Shown here piece after piece: positions 36,625-45,253 of a stretch of DNA of 63,595 nucleotides. A model generated the notes under the pieces. That model made no database searches. It saw only the letters and a program-made list of their open reading frames with translations, and was not told the DNA's origin. Within the stretch, counting starts at the first letter, position 1. Each line of letters begins with the position of its first letter. The translations under genes were made by a program, and so were the position numbers. Origin of the DNA: an uncultured Alphaproteobacteria bacterium (GTDB taxonomy: Bacteria > Pseudomonadota > Alphaproteobacteria > HIMB59); the NCBI GenBank assembly GCA_902527045.1, contig CABZNL010000006.1, forward strand, positions 1 through 63,595, read 5' to 3'.

Positions 36625-38963
36625 TGAATATAAAAAAAGATCTACCCCTAACTAGTTCACATTGGGGGACTTACAGAGCTAAAGTGAAGGATGGTAAAGT
36701 TGAAGAATTAATTGGATGGGAAAATGATAATGACCCTTCTCCTATAGGTCCCGGAATCGTAGATGTTCACAATCATCATACACGTATAGACTCACCTATG
36801 ATTAGAAAAAGTTGGAAGGATAAAGGACCAGGTTCAAATAATAATTTAAGAGGGACTGAGCCTTTTATTGCTATTTCTTGGGATGAAGCTGAGAAAATCG
36901 TAGCTAATGAATTAAATAGAGTTAAAAATGATTTTGGTAATTCGTCTATCTTTGGAGGATCTTACGGTTGGGCAAGTGCGGGTAGATTTCATCATGCTCA
37001 AAGTCAACTTCATCGTTTTTTAAACTGTATTGGAGGGTACACAAGATCTAAATATACTTATAGTTTTGCTGCAGCGGAGGCGATGGTTCCTCATATATTG
37101 GGAAGTTATAGAACTTACCTTGATACATGTACCAGTTGGGATTCAATTGAGGAAAATACAGAATTATTTTTATGTTTCGGAGGAGTCCCTTTAAAAAATG
37201 GACAGATAGCTCAAGGTGGAACTGGAAGTCACTATCAAAAAGAAAAACTTATTCGTTCAGCAGATGCAGGAATAAAATTTGTAAACTTTAGTCCATTAAA
37301 AAGTGATTTATTAGATCAAATTAATGGCGAGTGGCTAGCATTAAGACCTAATACTGATGTCGCTATAATGATGGGCCTTGCTCACACACTCTATAAAGAA
37401 AATTTATATGATGTTGAATTTATTAAAAAATACACTGAAGGTTTTGATATGTTTCTTCCTTATCTACTTGGAGATATTGATGGAACACCTAAGGACGCTA
37501 GTTGGGCATCAGATATTAGTGAAATTTCATCTGATAAAATTATCTCTTTAGCAAAGGAGATGTCATCAAAACGAACTATGATATCTGTTAGTTGGTCCTT
37601 GACAAGGCAAGATCATGGTGAGCAACCCTTTTGGACTGCAATTATGTTAGCATCCATGCTAGGTCAGATAGGTTTGCCTGGTGGTGGTTTTGGATTTGGC
37701 TATAGTGCAACTAACCACATCGGGGGTCAATTTTCTATCATACCTGGTGCAGCATTCCCACAAGCTCAAAATAAAATTGATAATTTTATTCCTGTTGCAA
37801 GAATTAGTGATTTACTCTTAAACCCGGGTGAAAATTTTGATTTTGATGGTAAGGAATACAAATATCCTGATATAAAGTTGATTTATTGGGCAGGAGGAAA
37901 CCCTTTCCACCATCATCAAGACTTAAATAGACTTCTACAAGCTTGGCAGAAACCAGAAACAATTATTTCTAATGAATGGTGCTGGAATTCCTTAGCTAAA
38001 TATTCTGACATTGTTCTCCCTTGTACAACTTCACTTGAGAGACAAGATATAATGCTCACACCTCGCGATCCCTATGTTGTTTCAATGTCAAAATTAGTTG
38101 AACCTTTTGCTCTCGCAAAAAATGATTTTGATATTTTTAAAGGAATAGCAAATAAAATGGGTGTTGAGAAAATTTTCACAGAGGATAGAGATGAAGAAGA
38201 ATGGCAGAAATGGATTTATCAAGAAACATCTACTAAATCTAAATCATCTAACATAAATTTTCCAAGCTATGAGGAGTTTAGAAATTTAGGATGGTTCAAA
38301 GTACCACCCCCTAAGGAAAATACATTAATGTTAAAAGATTTTAGAAGTGATCCATTAAAAAATCCTTTATCTACTCCCAGTGGAAAAATAGAAATATTCT
38401 CAAAAACAGTTGATAGTTTTAAATATGACGATTGTCCAGGACATCCTACTTGGTTAGAACCTTGTGAGTGGTTAGGAAATAAAAATAATAATTACCCTTT
38501 ACATTTAATATCAAATCAACCAAAAAATAAATTACATAGTCAAATGGACCACGGCAGTTATAGTAAATCTTTTAAAATCAAAGATCGTGAACCCGTTGAA
38601 ATGCATCCGGATGATGCAAGTAGTCGTGGAATAAATCATGGAGATATTGTTAAACTTTATAATGACAGAGGTGCTTGTTTAGCTGGAGTAAATATAAATG
38701 ACAAAATACGAACTGGTGTAGTCCAAATGAGCACGGGTGCATGGTACGATCCTGAAAATCCCAAAAATAAAAATACGATATGTAAACATGGCAATCCTAA
38801 TATACTCACGAAAGATAAGGGTACCTCGAAACTTGGTCAAGGACCTATAGCACATTCTTGTCTTGTAGAAATTGAGTTAGTGAAGGATACTATCTCACCT
38901 GTTACTGCTTATAATCCGCCTGAAATTATTCGTGATAATAAGAAAATATTAAGACAGTCATAA
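36624..38963 (+). CDS. DMSO/TMAO/biotin-sulfoxide reductase family molybdoenzyme
   Basis: The 779-residue enzyme belongs to the DMSO reductase family with bis-MGD cofactor. GGSYGWASAGRFHHAQSQLHRFLN and the following KYTYSFAAAEAM place Ser147 as the probable molybdenum ligand, equivalent to the serine of DMSO/TMAO reductases. There is no Cys4 motif for an N-terminal iron-sulfur cluster and no Tat signal, so it should be cytoplasmic like BisC. It may reduce an S- or N-oxide or a related compound. It is translationally coupled to a betaine-type permease and followed five bases later by a GcvT/DmdA-like gene. No dedicated electron-donor subunit is adjacent. Confidence 0.85.
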   Translation: MNIKKDLPLTSSHWGTYRAKVKDGKVEELIGWENDNDPSPIGPGIVDVHNHHTRIDSPMIRKSWKDKGPGSNNNLRGTEPFIAISWDEAEKIVANELNRVKNDFGNSSIFGGSYGWASAGRFHHAQSQLHRFLNCIGGYTRSKYTYSFAAAEAMVPHILGSYRTYLDTCTSWDSIEENTELFLCFGGVPLKNGQIAQGGTGSHYQKEKLIRSADAGIKFVNFSPLKSDLLDQINGEWLALRPNTDVAIMMGLAHTLYKENLYDVEFIKKYTEGFDMFLPYLLGDIDGTPKDASWASDISEISSDKIISLAKEMSSKRTMISVSWSLTRQDHGEQPFWTAIMLASMLGQIGLPGGGFGFGYSATNHIGGQFSIIPGAAFPQAQNKIDNFIPVARISDLLLNPGENFDFDGKEYKYPDIKLIYWAGGNPFHHHQDLNRLLQAWQKPETIISNEWCWNSLAKYSDIVLPCTTSLERQDIMLTPRDPYVVSMSKLVEPFALAKNDFDIFKGIANKMGVEKIFTEDRDEEEWQKWIYQETSTKSKSSNINFPSYEEFRNLGWFKVPPPKENTLMLKDFRSDPLKNPLSTPSGKIEIFSKTVDSFKYDDCPGHPTWLEPCEWLGNKNNNYPLHLISNQPKNKLHSQMDHGSYSKSFKIKDREPVEMHPDDASSRGINHGDIVKLYNDRGACLAGVNINDKIRTGVVQMSTGAWYDPENPKNKNTICKHGNPNILTKDKGTSKLGQGPIAHSCLVEIELVKDTISPVTAYNPPEIIRDNKKILRQS

Positions 38964-38968
38964 GATAA

Positions 38969-40165
38969 ATGGGAAATTTACAAGAAGAGATTGATTTAAA
39001 AAAAACTATAGAAATTAGTGCCCGTAGATTTGAAGAGTCACCATATATTGAGAGAACTCAAACTTCAAATATGGTGAGAGGTGTTTATGCAGGTCGATAC
39101 TTCCCAATGAAGATTGATGAAGATCCATCTGAAAAATATTGGTTATTACGACAAAAGGCTCTTATATTTGATGTTCCAGAAAAACCCATTGAAGTATCTG
39201 GAAAAGACTCTGTTTCCTTTTTAAATAAAGTCTTAACAAGAGAAATATCGACAACAAAAAAAGGTAGAGGCTATTATGCACTTGCATGTACGCCACAAGG
39301 TGGGATATTTATGGATGGTGTCTTATTTAGATTTTCTGAAAATAAGTTTTGGTATGTCCAAGCAGATGGTCCATTTGAAGATTGGTTGTTAGCTCACAGC
39401 TCTAGTTACGATATAAACATTAAAGATCCTAAATCTAGAGTTCTTCAAATACAGGGGCCTGCATCAATTGAAATTATGAAAGCTGCATCGAATGGCAAGA
39501 TTGATGAAAACATGTCTTACTTCAGTTCTGATTTCTTTGATCTTGGTGGCCAAGAACTTTATGTCTCCAGAACTGGTTTTACTAATGAACTTGGTTTTGA
39601 GATTTTTTCAGATGGTTTTAAAACTGATCATTTAGCTTTGTGGGATCATCTAATTGAATGTGGTCAACCCTACGGTATGCAATTTTCTGCTTCAAGAGCT
39701 ATGACTATTAGAAGAATTGAAGGTGGCATATTAGGTAATTTAACTGATATAGACACAACAATGACCCCTTTCGAAGCTGGACTTGGATATTTTGTAAATA
39801 TGGATAAAGACTTTATAGGTAAAGATGCTTTAGTTCGTAAAGATAAAAGATGTTGCTTATTTGGAATTACATGTAAAACAGCAATACCATCAGCTAAAAG
39901 TAAAATTAAATTTAATGGTATGAATATAGGTTATATCACTGCTGGAGTCCCTTCACCAACACTCCAAAAAGGCATTGGCTATGTAAGATTTTATAATCCT
40001 GATGATTGGGAGGGCAAAGAAGTAGAAATATTACTTCCAGATAATTCTTCTCACAAAGGAATTATTGTTGATTTACCCTTTTATGATAAAGAAAAAAAAA
40101 TTGTTAAAGGAATAGATAGATCAATTCCTTCCAAACCCGATAATATATTTTTTGATGCTAAATAA
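38969..40165 (+). CDS. GcvT-family folate-binding protein, DmdA-like
   Basis: The 398-residue protein is an aminomethyltransferase-type (GcvT) protein. Its beginning (RFEESPYIERTQT), the KYWLLRQKALIFDVPEKPIEVSGKDS and YYALACTPQGG segments, LQIQGPAS and SRTGFTNELGFEIF recall DMSP demethylase DmdA and related methyltransferases that pass a methyl group to tetrahydrofolate. It is not close enough in my reading to call DmdA. Directly after the molybdoenzyme and next to betaine transport genes, it could demethylate a methylated sulfur or nitrogen compound. Confidence 0.75.
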   Translation: MGNLQEEIDLKKTIEISARRFEESPYIERTQTSNMVRGVYAGRYFPMKIDEDPSEKYWLLRQKALIFDVPEKPIEVSGKDSVSFLNKVLTREISTTKKGRGYYALACTPQGGIFMDGVLFRFSENKFWYVQADGPFEDWLLAHSSSYDINIKDPKSRVLQIQGPASIEIMKAASNGKIDENMSYFSSDFFDLGGQELYVSRTGFTNELGFEIFSDGFKTDHLALWDHLIECGQPYGMQFSASRAMTIRRIEGGILGNLTDIDTTMTPFEAGLGYFVNMDKDFIGKDALVRKDKRCCLFGITCKTAIPSAKSKIKFNGMNIGYITAGVPSPTLQKGIGYVRFYNPDDWEGKEVEILLPDNSSHKGIIVDLPFYDKEKKIVKGIDRSIPSKPDNIFFDAK

Positions 40166-40943
40166 TTTTCTTAAAAATAAAAAAATAATTATATCTGCTG
40201 GCGCTTCCGGCATCGGTCTTGCTTCAGTAAAATTATTACTATCCCAAGGTGCTACTGTATATACTTGTGATATTGATAAAAAATATATTAATAAACTAAA
40301 AAGACACTCAAAATTTAATAAGAAATTATTTATCTTTGAATGTGATGCTTCTAAAGAAATTGATGTTAAAACTTTCTTTAAATTTATTTCAAATAAAACT
40401 AACAAAATAGATGGATTAATAAACAATATAGGAATTGCAGGTCCCACAACTTCTTTGGATAAAATTAATTCAGAAGATTGGGAGAAAACTTTGCATATAA
40501 ATGTTAACAGTCACTTTTATTTTACTAAATATTCAATACCAATGATCAAAAAATCAAAATATGGATCTATAGTAAATATTTCTTCAACTGCAGGAATAGA
40601 TGGTTTTCCTAATAGAGCTCCTTATTCTGCAAGTAAATGGGCTTTAATTGGTATGACAAAAACTTTAGCAATGGAACTAGGAAAATTTAATATTCGAGTA
40701 AATGCTATATGTCCAGGATCTGTTAAAGGTTCAAGAATGAATAGAGTAATTAGAGCTAAAGCCAAAATCCTAAATCAATCTGTAAAATCTATTGAGAAAG
40801 ATTTTGTATCTATGAGTTCTTTAAAGCAGTGGGTTTACGAAGAAGACATAGCAAAAATGTGTTCTTTTTTAATTTCTAACGACTCACTTAGGGTTTCTGG
40901 TCAAGTCATCTCAGTTGATGGTAATACTGAGAGAATGGATTAA
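40155..40943 (+). CDS. short-chain dehydrogenase/reductase
   Basis: The 262-residue SDR has GASGIG for cofactor binding, NNIG in place of NNAG, INVNSHFYF, NISST and YSASK with catalytic Tyr and Lys. The ATG at 40155 is chosen over a TTG one codon earlier; it overlaps the preceding GcvT-like gene by 11 bases. It converges with the BKACE gene, their stops overlapping by four bases. A hydroxy-acid or carnitine-type dehydrogenase role feeding BKACE is an inference from position. Confidence 0.85.
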   Translation: MLNNFLKNKKIIISAGASGIGLASVKLLLSQGATVYTCDIDKKYINKLKRHSKFNKKLFIFECDASKEIDVKTFFKFISNKTNKIDGLINNIGIAGPTTSLDKINSEDWEKTLHINVNSHFYFTKYSIPMIKKSKYGSIVNISSTAGIDGFPNRAPYSASKWALIGMTKTLAMELGKFNIRVNAICPGSVKGSRMNRVIRAKAKILNQSVKSIEKDFVSMSSLKQWVYEEDIAKMCSFLISNDSLRVSGQVISVDGNTERMD

Positions 40944-41824
40944 TTTTTATTAAGTTTTAAATATTCGCGTGTTTCTTTAGGGTTCATTATTGAGGATCCT
41001 AATTCATGTACTATTTTAATTGCTTTTTCAACTAACTGTGGGTTAGTTGCTAGTTTCCCTTTTGATAAATATAAATTATCCTCAAGTCCAACTCTTGGAT
41101 TTCCACCAAGTAAAACTGTTTGTGCAACAAAAGGCATTTCATTTCTTGATATTGCAAAACCAGACCAAATAGCATTTTTAGGCATGACATCTAACATAGC
41201 AAGCATAGCTGAAGTTTTAGCTGGTGCCCCCCATGGAATACCTAAACACATTTGATATAGTGGTGGATCGCTGAGAAGACCTTCTTCATAAAGTTGTGCT
41301 CCAAACCACATGTTACCTAAATCAAAAGCTTCAACTTCAGGTTTAACACCAATTTCTTTTAATCGCTTAGCTGCTTTTCTTAGATCATTAGGAGTGTTAA
41401 CTGCTAACACCGAACTATCGCCAAAATTTAAAGTTCCTGCATCAAGTGTACATATTTCTGGAAGTAATTCTTCAACATGAGATATTCTTTCCATAATATT
41501 TGCCATATCAGTATAAGGTCCAAAATCCATAGGGTTTTCTCCTTCACCAATATCTAAATCTCCACCCATACCTGTTGTAAGATTAATAACTACATCAGTA
41601 TTGCTTGATCTAATAATTTCAACTACCTCTTTATAAAATTCAAATTTTCGGCTTGGTGTTCCATCTTCCTCTCTGACATGAATATGAACTATAGAGGCGC
41701 CAGCTTGAGCAGACTCTATTGCAGAACTGGCAATTTGTTTCGGCGTCTTAGGAAGATCAGGGTGTTTTGAAGCAGTATCACCAGAACCGTTTACTGCACA
41801 TGTAATAAAGACTTTATTTTTCAT
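40940..41824 (-). CDS. beta-keto acid cleavage enzyme (BKACE, formerly DUF849)
   Basis: The protein (about 294 residues) is a zinc barrel of the BKACE family. It shows ITCAVNGSGD at the N-terminus, the Zn-binding His47-x-His49 in VHIHVREEDG, and the glycine-rich LTTGMGG. Members condense a beta-keto acid with acetyl-CoA, giving acetoacetate or acetoacetyl-CoA and a new CoA or betaine product; characterised substrates include beta-keto-5-amino-hexanoate and dehydrocarnitine. The ATG at 41824 is preferred to a TTG at 41833. Confidence 0.9.
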   Translation of the reverse strand: MKNKVFITCAVNGSGDTASKHPDLPKTPKQIASSAIESAQAGASIVHIHVREEDGTPSRKFEFYKEVVEIIRSSNTDVVINLTTGMGGDLDIGEGENPMDFGPYTDMANIMERISHVEELLPEICTLDAGTLNFGDSSVLAVNTPNDLRKAAKRLKEIGVKPEVEAFDLGNMWFGAQLYEEGLLSDPPLYQMCLGIPWGAPAKTSAMLAMLDVMPKNAIWSGFAISRNEMPFVAQTVLLGGNPRVGLEDNLYLSKGKLATNPQLVEKAIKIVHELGSSIMNPKETREYLKLNKN

Positions 41825-41959
41825 AATTATCAATATTATTACACTAGATTGTTTAATAATATCAAATTTTTAAGAAAATTATAACTATTGATGAATAAAT
41901 TGCATATGTACTTTTTAATTTATTTGGTAAAATAATTAACTTAATGGGAGGAATAATCA

Positions 41960-42961
41960 ATGAGATTATCTAAAACAATAATTACTTTTATTCTATCCTC
42001 TATTCTTTTTACTGCAACATTCAGTAAAGCTAATGCAGAAAAATTATTAGCTGCTATTGCTGACTGGACTGGTGGAGAGATTTCATGTCAAGTTGCTGTA
42101 AGCATCCTTGAAGATGAATTAGGATACGAGATTGATAGAATAGTATTCGCCTCAGGAACAGGCCTTTGGGAAGCTATAGCTGCTGGAGATATTGATTTTG
42201 CATGTGAGTCATGGCCTAGTTATGCTGAAGCTGATGAAGTCATGTTAAATGGCGACCTTATTCACGGTGGAGAAGTTAAAATGACATACAGTGGTGACGG
42301 AAGTGTCAAGCTTCTTGGAACTGTAGGTATTACAGGTATGTCAGATTACTATGTTCCAAAATATTGGGCAGATGCACATCCAGATTTTTCTGGTTTTGCT
42401 GATTTGAATAAATACAAATCTGATTTTGCAACTATGGAAAGTGGTGATAAGGGCAGATTAATTGGTTGTCCAGTTGCTGGTTGGAACTGTCACGATCAAA
42501 AAAGACTTGACCTTCTTGGTTTAGATTTTGTTGCTGATGAACTAGGAACAGAAACAGCCGCACTAGCTGAAGCACAAGGTATGTATGACAGAGGTGAGCC
42601 TTTCTTAATGTATCTTTGGGAACCACACTGGTTCTTTGGAGTTAATGATTTAGTAGGGGTAAAATTAGCACCAAATCAATCATGTGATACTTTCACAGAA
42701 GCTAATAACTGGGAAACTTGTGGTGCTGACTATTGGCCAGCTACAGGTTGGGCTGTTGACTATCCAATGAACTACGGTAATCCTGATACATTTGCTAAAC
42801 CAGAAAATCAAAAAGCTTTAGAGTTTTTTGGTAAAATGGCTTTATCCAATGCTGACCAAGCTGCAATGCTCGTTCAAGTTCGTGAAGGCGGAGAACTTAA
42901 TGATGTGGTAGCAGAATGGAAAGCTAACAATAAATCTACATGGGAGAAATGGTTACCATAA
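41960..42961 (+). CDS. proX: glycine betaine/proline-type solute-binding protein
   Basis: The 333-residue periplasmic protein has a signal peptide ending at SKANA, then the OpuAC-type fold (WTGGEISCQVAVSILEDELGYE, DFACESWPSYAEADE). It is rich in tryptophan and aromatic residues suited to caging a quaternary amine. A strong GGGAGG ribosome binding site (41946-41951) precedes the ATG. It is the likely receptor for the ProV/permease pair at 33369-36624. The ligand could be glycine betaine, carnitine, choline or DMSP. Confidence 0.88.
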   Translation: MRLSKTIITFILSSILFTATFSKANAEKLLAAIADWTGGEISCQVAVSILEDELGYEIDRIVFASGTGLWEAIAAGDIDFACESWPSYAEADEVMLNGDLIHGGEVKMTYSGDGSVKLLGTVGITGMSDYYVPKYWADAHPDFSGFADLNKYKSDFATMESGDKGRLIGCPVAGWNCHDQKRLDLLGLDFVADELGTETAALAEAQGMYDRGEPFLMYLWEPHWFFGVNDLVGVKLAPNQSCDTFTEANNWETCGADYWPATGWAVDYPMNYGNPDTFAKPENQKALEFFGKMALSNADQAAMLVQVREGGELNDVVAEWKANNKSTWEKWLP

Positions 42962-42996
42962 TTGTTGGATAACCAAAAATTCCTTATTTAATTTTA

Positions 42997-43019
42997 AGGT
43001 CCTGCTTAATGCAGGACCT
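42997..43019 (+). terminator. strong hairpin after the betaine-binding protein gene
   Basis: AGGTCCTGC (42997-43005) pairs perfectly with GCAGGACCT (43011-43019) around a TTAAT loop. No T tract follows, so it may stabilise the upstream mRNA 3' end rather than terminate. The loop is the same as in the hairpin at 21122-21152, which also follows a binding-protein gene. Confidence 0.6.
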
Positions 43020-43051
43020 ACAATTACTCTCTTTAAAACACTTGAATTACT

Positions 43052-44548
43052 TTGACCAATTCACTTTATTCAAATCTAATAGAACCGAATTTAAACAATA
43101 ATAAAACTTTTTTAATACTAGACGATGGAACTGAGATTTCTTATAAAGATTTTATTTCACTTTCTTCAAAAATTTCTAATAAATTAACTAATCTAGGTCT
43201 AAGACCTGGTGATCATATACTTGTTAAATCTCCAAAATGTAAAGAGACATTATCTCTTTATTTAACATCAATTCTAACTGGATCAGTTTTTTTTCCCCTT
43301 AATTCAAATTACACTTTAAATGAAACTATTTATTTTATTGAAGACTCAAAACCATCTTTCTTAATTTGTGAAAGCTCAGAAGTTGAGAGTATTAAACCTT
43401 TTTGTGATGATATTGGATGTAGAATTTTATCATTAAATTCAAATGGAGAAGGGGATGTCACTAATGATTTAGAAAATTTCGATAGTTCATTTAAACCTAA
43501 TATTAGAGTAAAAGAGGATTTAGCTGCACTTCTGTATACATCAGGAACTACTGGTAAACCAAAAGGTGCTATGTTAACTCATCAAAATTTAGTATCAAAT
43601 GCTTATCAGCTAATAAAATTATGGAATATTGAAACTAGTGACACTCTTATCCATTCACTTCCCATTTATCACACTCATGGATTATTTGTTGCTATAAATA
43701 CGTCTATGATGAGCGGTACTACCATCAGATTTATTAAAAATTTTAATATAGATTCAGTAATTGAGGCATTTAAATATTCCACTCTTATGATGGGAGTGCC
43801 TACTTTCTATACAAGGTTGATTAAAGACAAAAGGTTAGATAGGTCATTAACAAAAAATATGAAATTATTTATTTCAGGTAGCGCTCCTTTATTAACTGAA
43901 ACACATCAAGATTTTTATAAAATTACTGGTCATCAAATATTAGAACGTTATGGCATGACTGAAACAAATATGAATACTTCCAATCCTTTTCATGGAGAAA
44001 GAAAAGCAGGGTCAGTAGGTAAGCCTTTAAAAGATATAAGTATAAGAATTAATAAAACTAAAGGTGATAAAGATACAGTGCTTAATAAAATTGGTATGAT
44101 TGAAATTAAAGGCCCAAATGTTTTTAAAGGCTATTTAAATAATTCTAAAAAAACTCAAGAGGCCTTTACAAAAGACGGGTATTTTATTACAGGTGATATT
44201 GGTTACTTTGATAAAGATGGATACTTATTTATAGCAGGTAGAAATAAAGATCTAATTATAAGTGGTGGTTTTAATGTATATCCTAAAGAAATAGAGGATG
44301 TAATTAATAAACATAAATCTGTAATAGAGTCTGCTGTATTTGGTATAAAAGATAATGATTTAGGTGAAGTTCCTTTAGCAGCAGTGGTTATGATTAATGA
44401 TAATAAAGAAATAAAAGATCTTTCAGTTTTTGTAGAAAATAATTTGGTTAAATATAAAATTCCAAAGAAGTATATAGTAATAAATGAACTTCCAAAAAAC
44501 GTGATGGGGAAAGTGCAAAAAAATATCTTAAAAGATAAATATTCTTAA
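43052..44548 (+). CDS. malonyl-CoA synthetase-like acyl-CoA ligase (MatB type)
   Basis: The 498-residue ANL-family ligase has P-loop YTSGTTGKPKGA, SLPIYHTHGLF, MGVPTFYTRL, ERYGMTETNMNTSNPFHGERKAGSVG and the hinge/C-terminal GRNKDLIISGGFNVYPKEIED and MGKVQKNILKD. The segments around the acyl site match MatB-type malonyl-CoA synthetases. It activates malonate or a methyl-malonate with ATP and CoA. A TTG at 43052 is the only plausible start before the conserved region. Confidence 0.85.
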   Translation: MTNSLYSNLIEPNLNNNKTFLILDDGTEISYKDFISLSSKISNKLTNLGLRPGDHILVKSPKCKETLSLYLTSILTGSVFFPLNSNYTLNETIYFIEDSKPSFLICESSEVESIKPFCDDIGCRILSLNSNGEGDVTNDLENFDSSFKPNIRVKEDLAALLYTSGTTGKPKGAMLTHQNLVSNAYQLIKLWNIETSDTLIHSLPIYHTHGLFVAINTSMMSGTTIRFIKNFNIDSVIEAFKYSTLMMGVPTFYTRLIKDKRLDRSLTKNMKLFISGSAPLLTETHQDFYKITGHQILERYGMTETNMNTSNPFHGERKAGSVGKPLKDISIRINKTKGDKDTVLNKIGMIEIKGPNVFKGYLNNSKKTQEAFTKDGYFITGDIGYFDKDGYLFIAGRNKDLIISGGFNVYPKEIEDVINKHKSVIESAVFGIKDNDLGEVPLAAVVMINDNKEIKDLSVFVENNLVKYKIPKKYIVINELPKNVMGKVQKNILKDKYS

Positions 44549-44576
44549 ACTTTAAATTATAATATATAAAATTAAT

Positions 44577-45227
44577 ATGTCTTCTGCTGTAATTTTTGGT
44601 GGTACTGGTCTCGTTGGAGGTTATTTAATTAAAACTTTAATTAACGATGAATATTATACTAAAGTTAAAGTATTCACTCGGTCAGAAATTAATATTACAA
44701 ACTCAAAGTTAGAAATTATTAATACAAATTTTGATAACCTTGAAGAGGTTAAAGATTTAATACTAGCTGATAGTTGCTTTTTTTGTATTGGTACAACAAA
44801 AAAAAATTCTCCAAATAAAGATGACTATCAGAAAGTTGAACTTGAATTACCTAAAAAAATTGCTCAAATTTGTAAAAAAAACTCAATAAAATCATATGTT
44901 TTCGTCTCATCTGGTTTTGCAAACTCTGAAAATAAAGGAGAATATTTAAGATTTAAGGGTTTAGTTGAGGAAGAATTAAAAAGATTAGATTTTGATAATC
45001 TTGGTATATTGAGACCATCTTTTTTATTAGGAGAAAGAAAACAGTTTAGAATTGCAGAGAAAATAGGAATACCTATTTTTAAATTATTAACACCATTATT
45101 TATCGGACCACTTAAAAAAATGAGACCAATTCACGCTAATACTGTAGCTAAAGCAATGTCCAATATTGTAAAGAAAAATTTAGATCAAGTAACATATGAG
45201 TCTGATGAAATAGTAAAAATCAGTTAA
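44577..45227 (+). CDS. NAD(P)-binding protein, atypical SDR (TIP30/YbjT-like)
   Basis: The 216-residue protein starts with the Rossmann motif FGGTGLVGGYL and has CFFCIGTTKKNSPNK and YVFVSSGFANSENKGEYLRFKGLVEEEL, the pattern of the HTATIP2/TIP30-like atypical SDRs. The usual YxxxK pair is replaced by YLRFK. It follows the MatB-like gene by 28 bases. Function is unassigned beyond NAD(P) binding. Confidence 0.75.
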   Translation: MSSAVIFGGTGLVGGYLIKTLINDEYYTKVKVFTRSEINITNSKLEIINTNFDNLEEVKDLILADSCFFCIGTTKKNSPNKDDYQKVELELPKKIAQICKKNSIKSYVFVSSGFANSENKGEYLRFKGLVEEELKRLDFDNLGILRPSFLLGERKQFRIAEKIGIPIFKLLTPLFIGPLKKMRPIHANTVAKAMSNIVKKNLDQVTYESDEIVKIS

Positions 45228-45253
45228 TTCAATATTAATTAAACGTATGATAA

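Noticed and set aside
36624-38963. Formate dehydrogenase or nitrate reductase
   Set aside because: There is no N-terminal Cys motif for an iron-sulfur cluster and the Mo-site sequence follows the serine-type DMSO/TMAO/BisC group.
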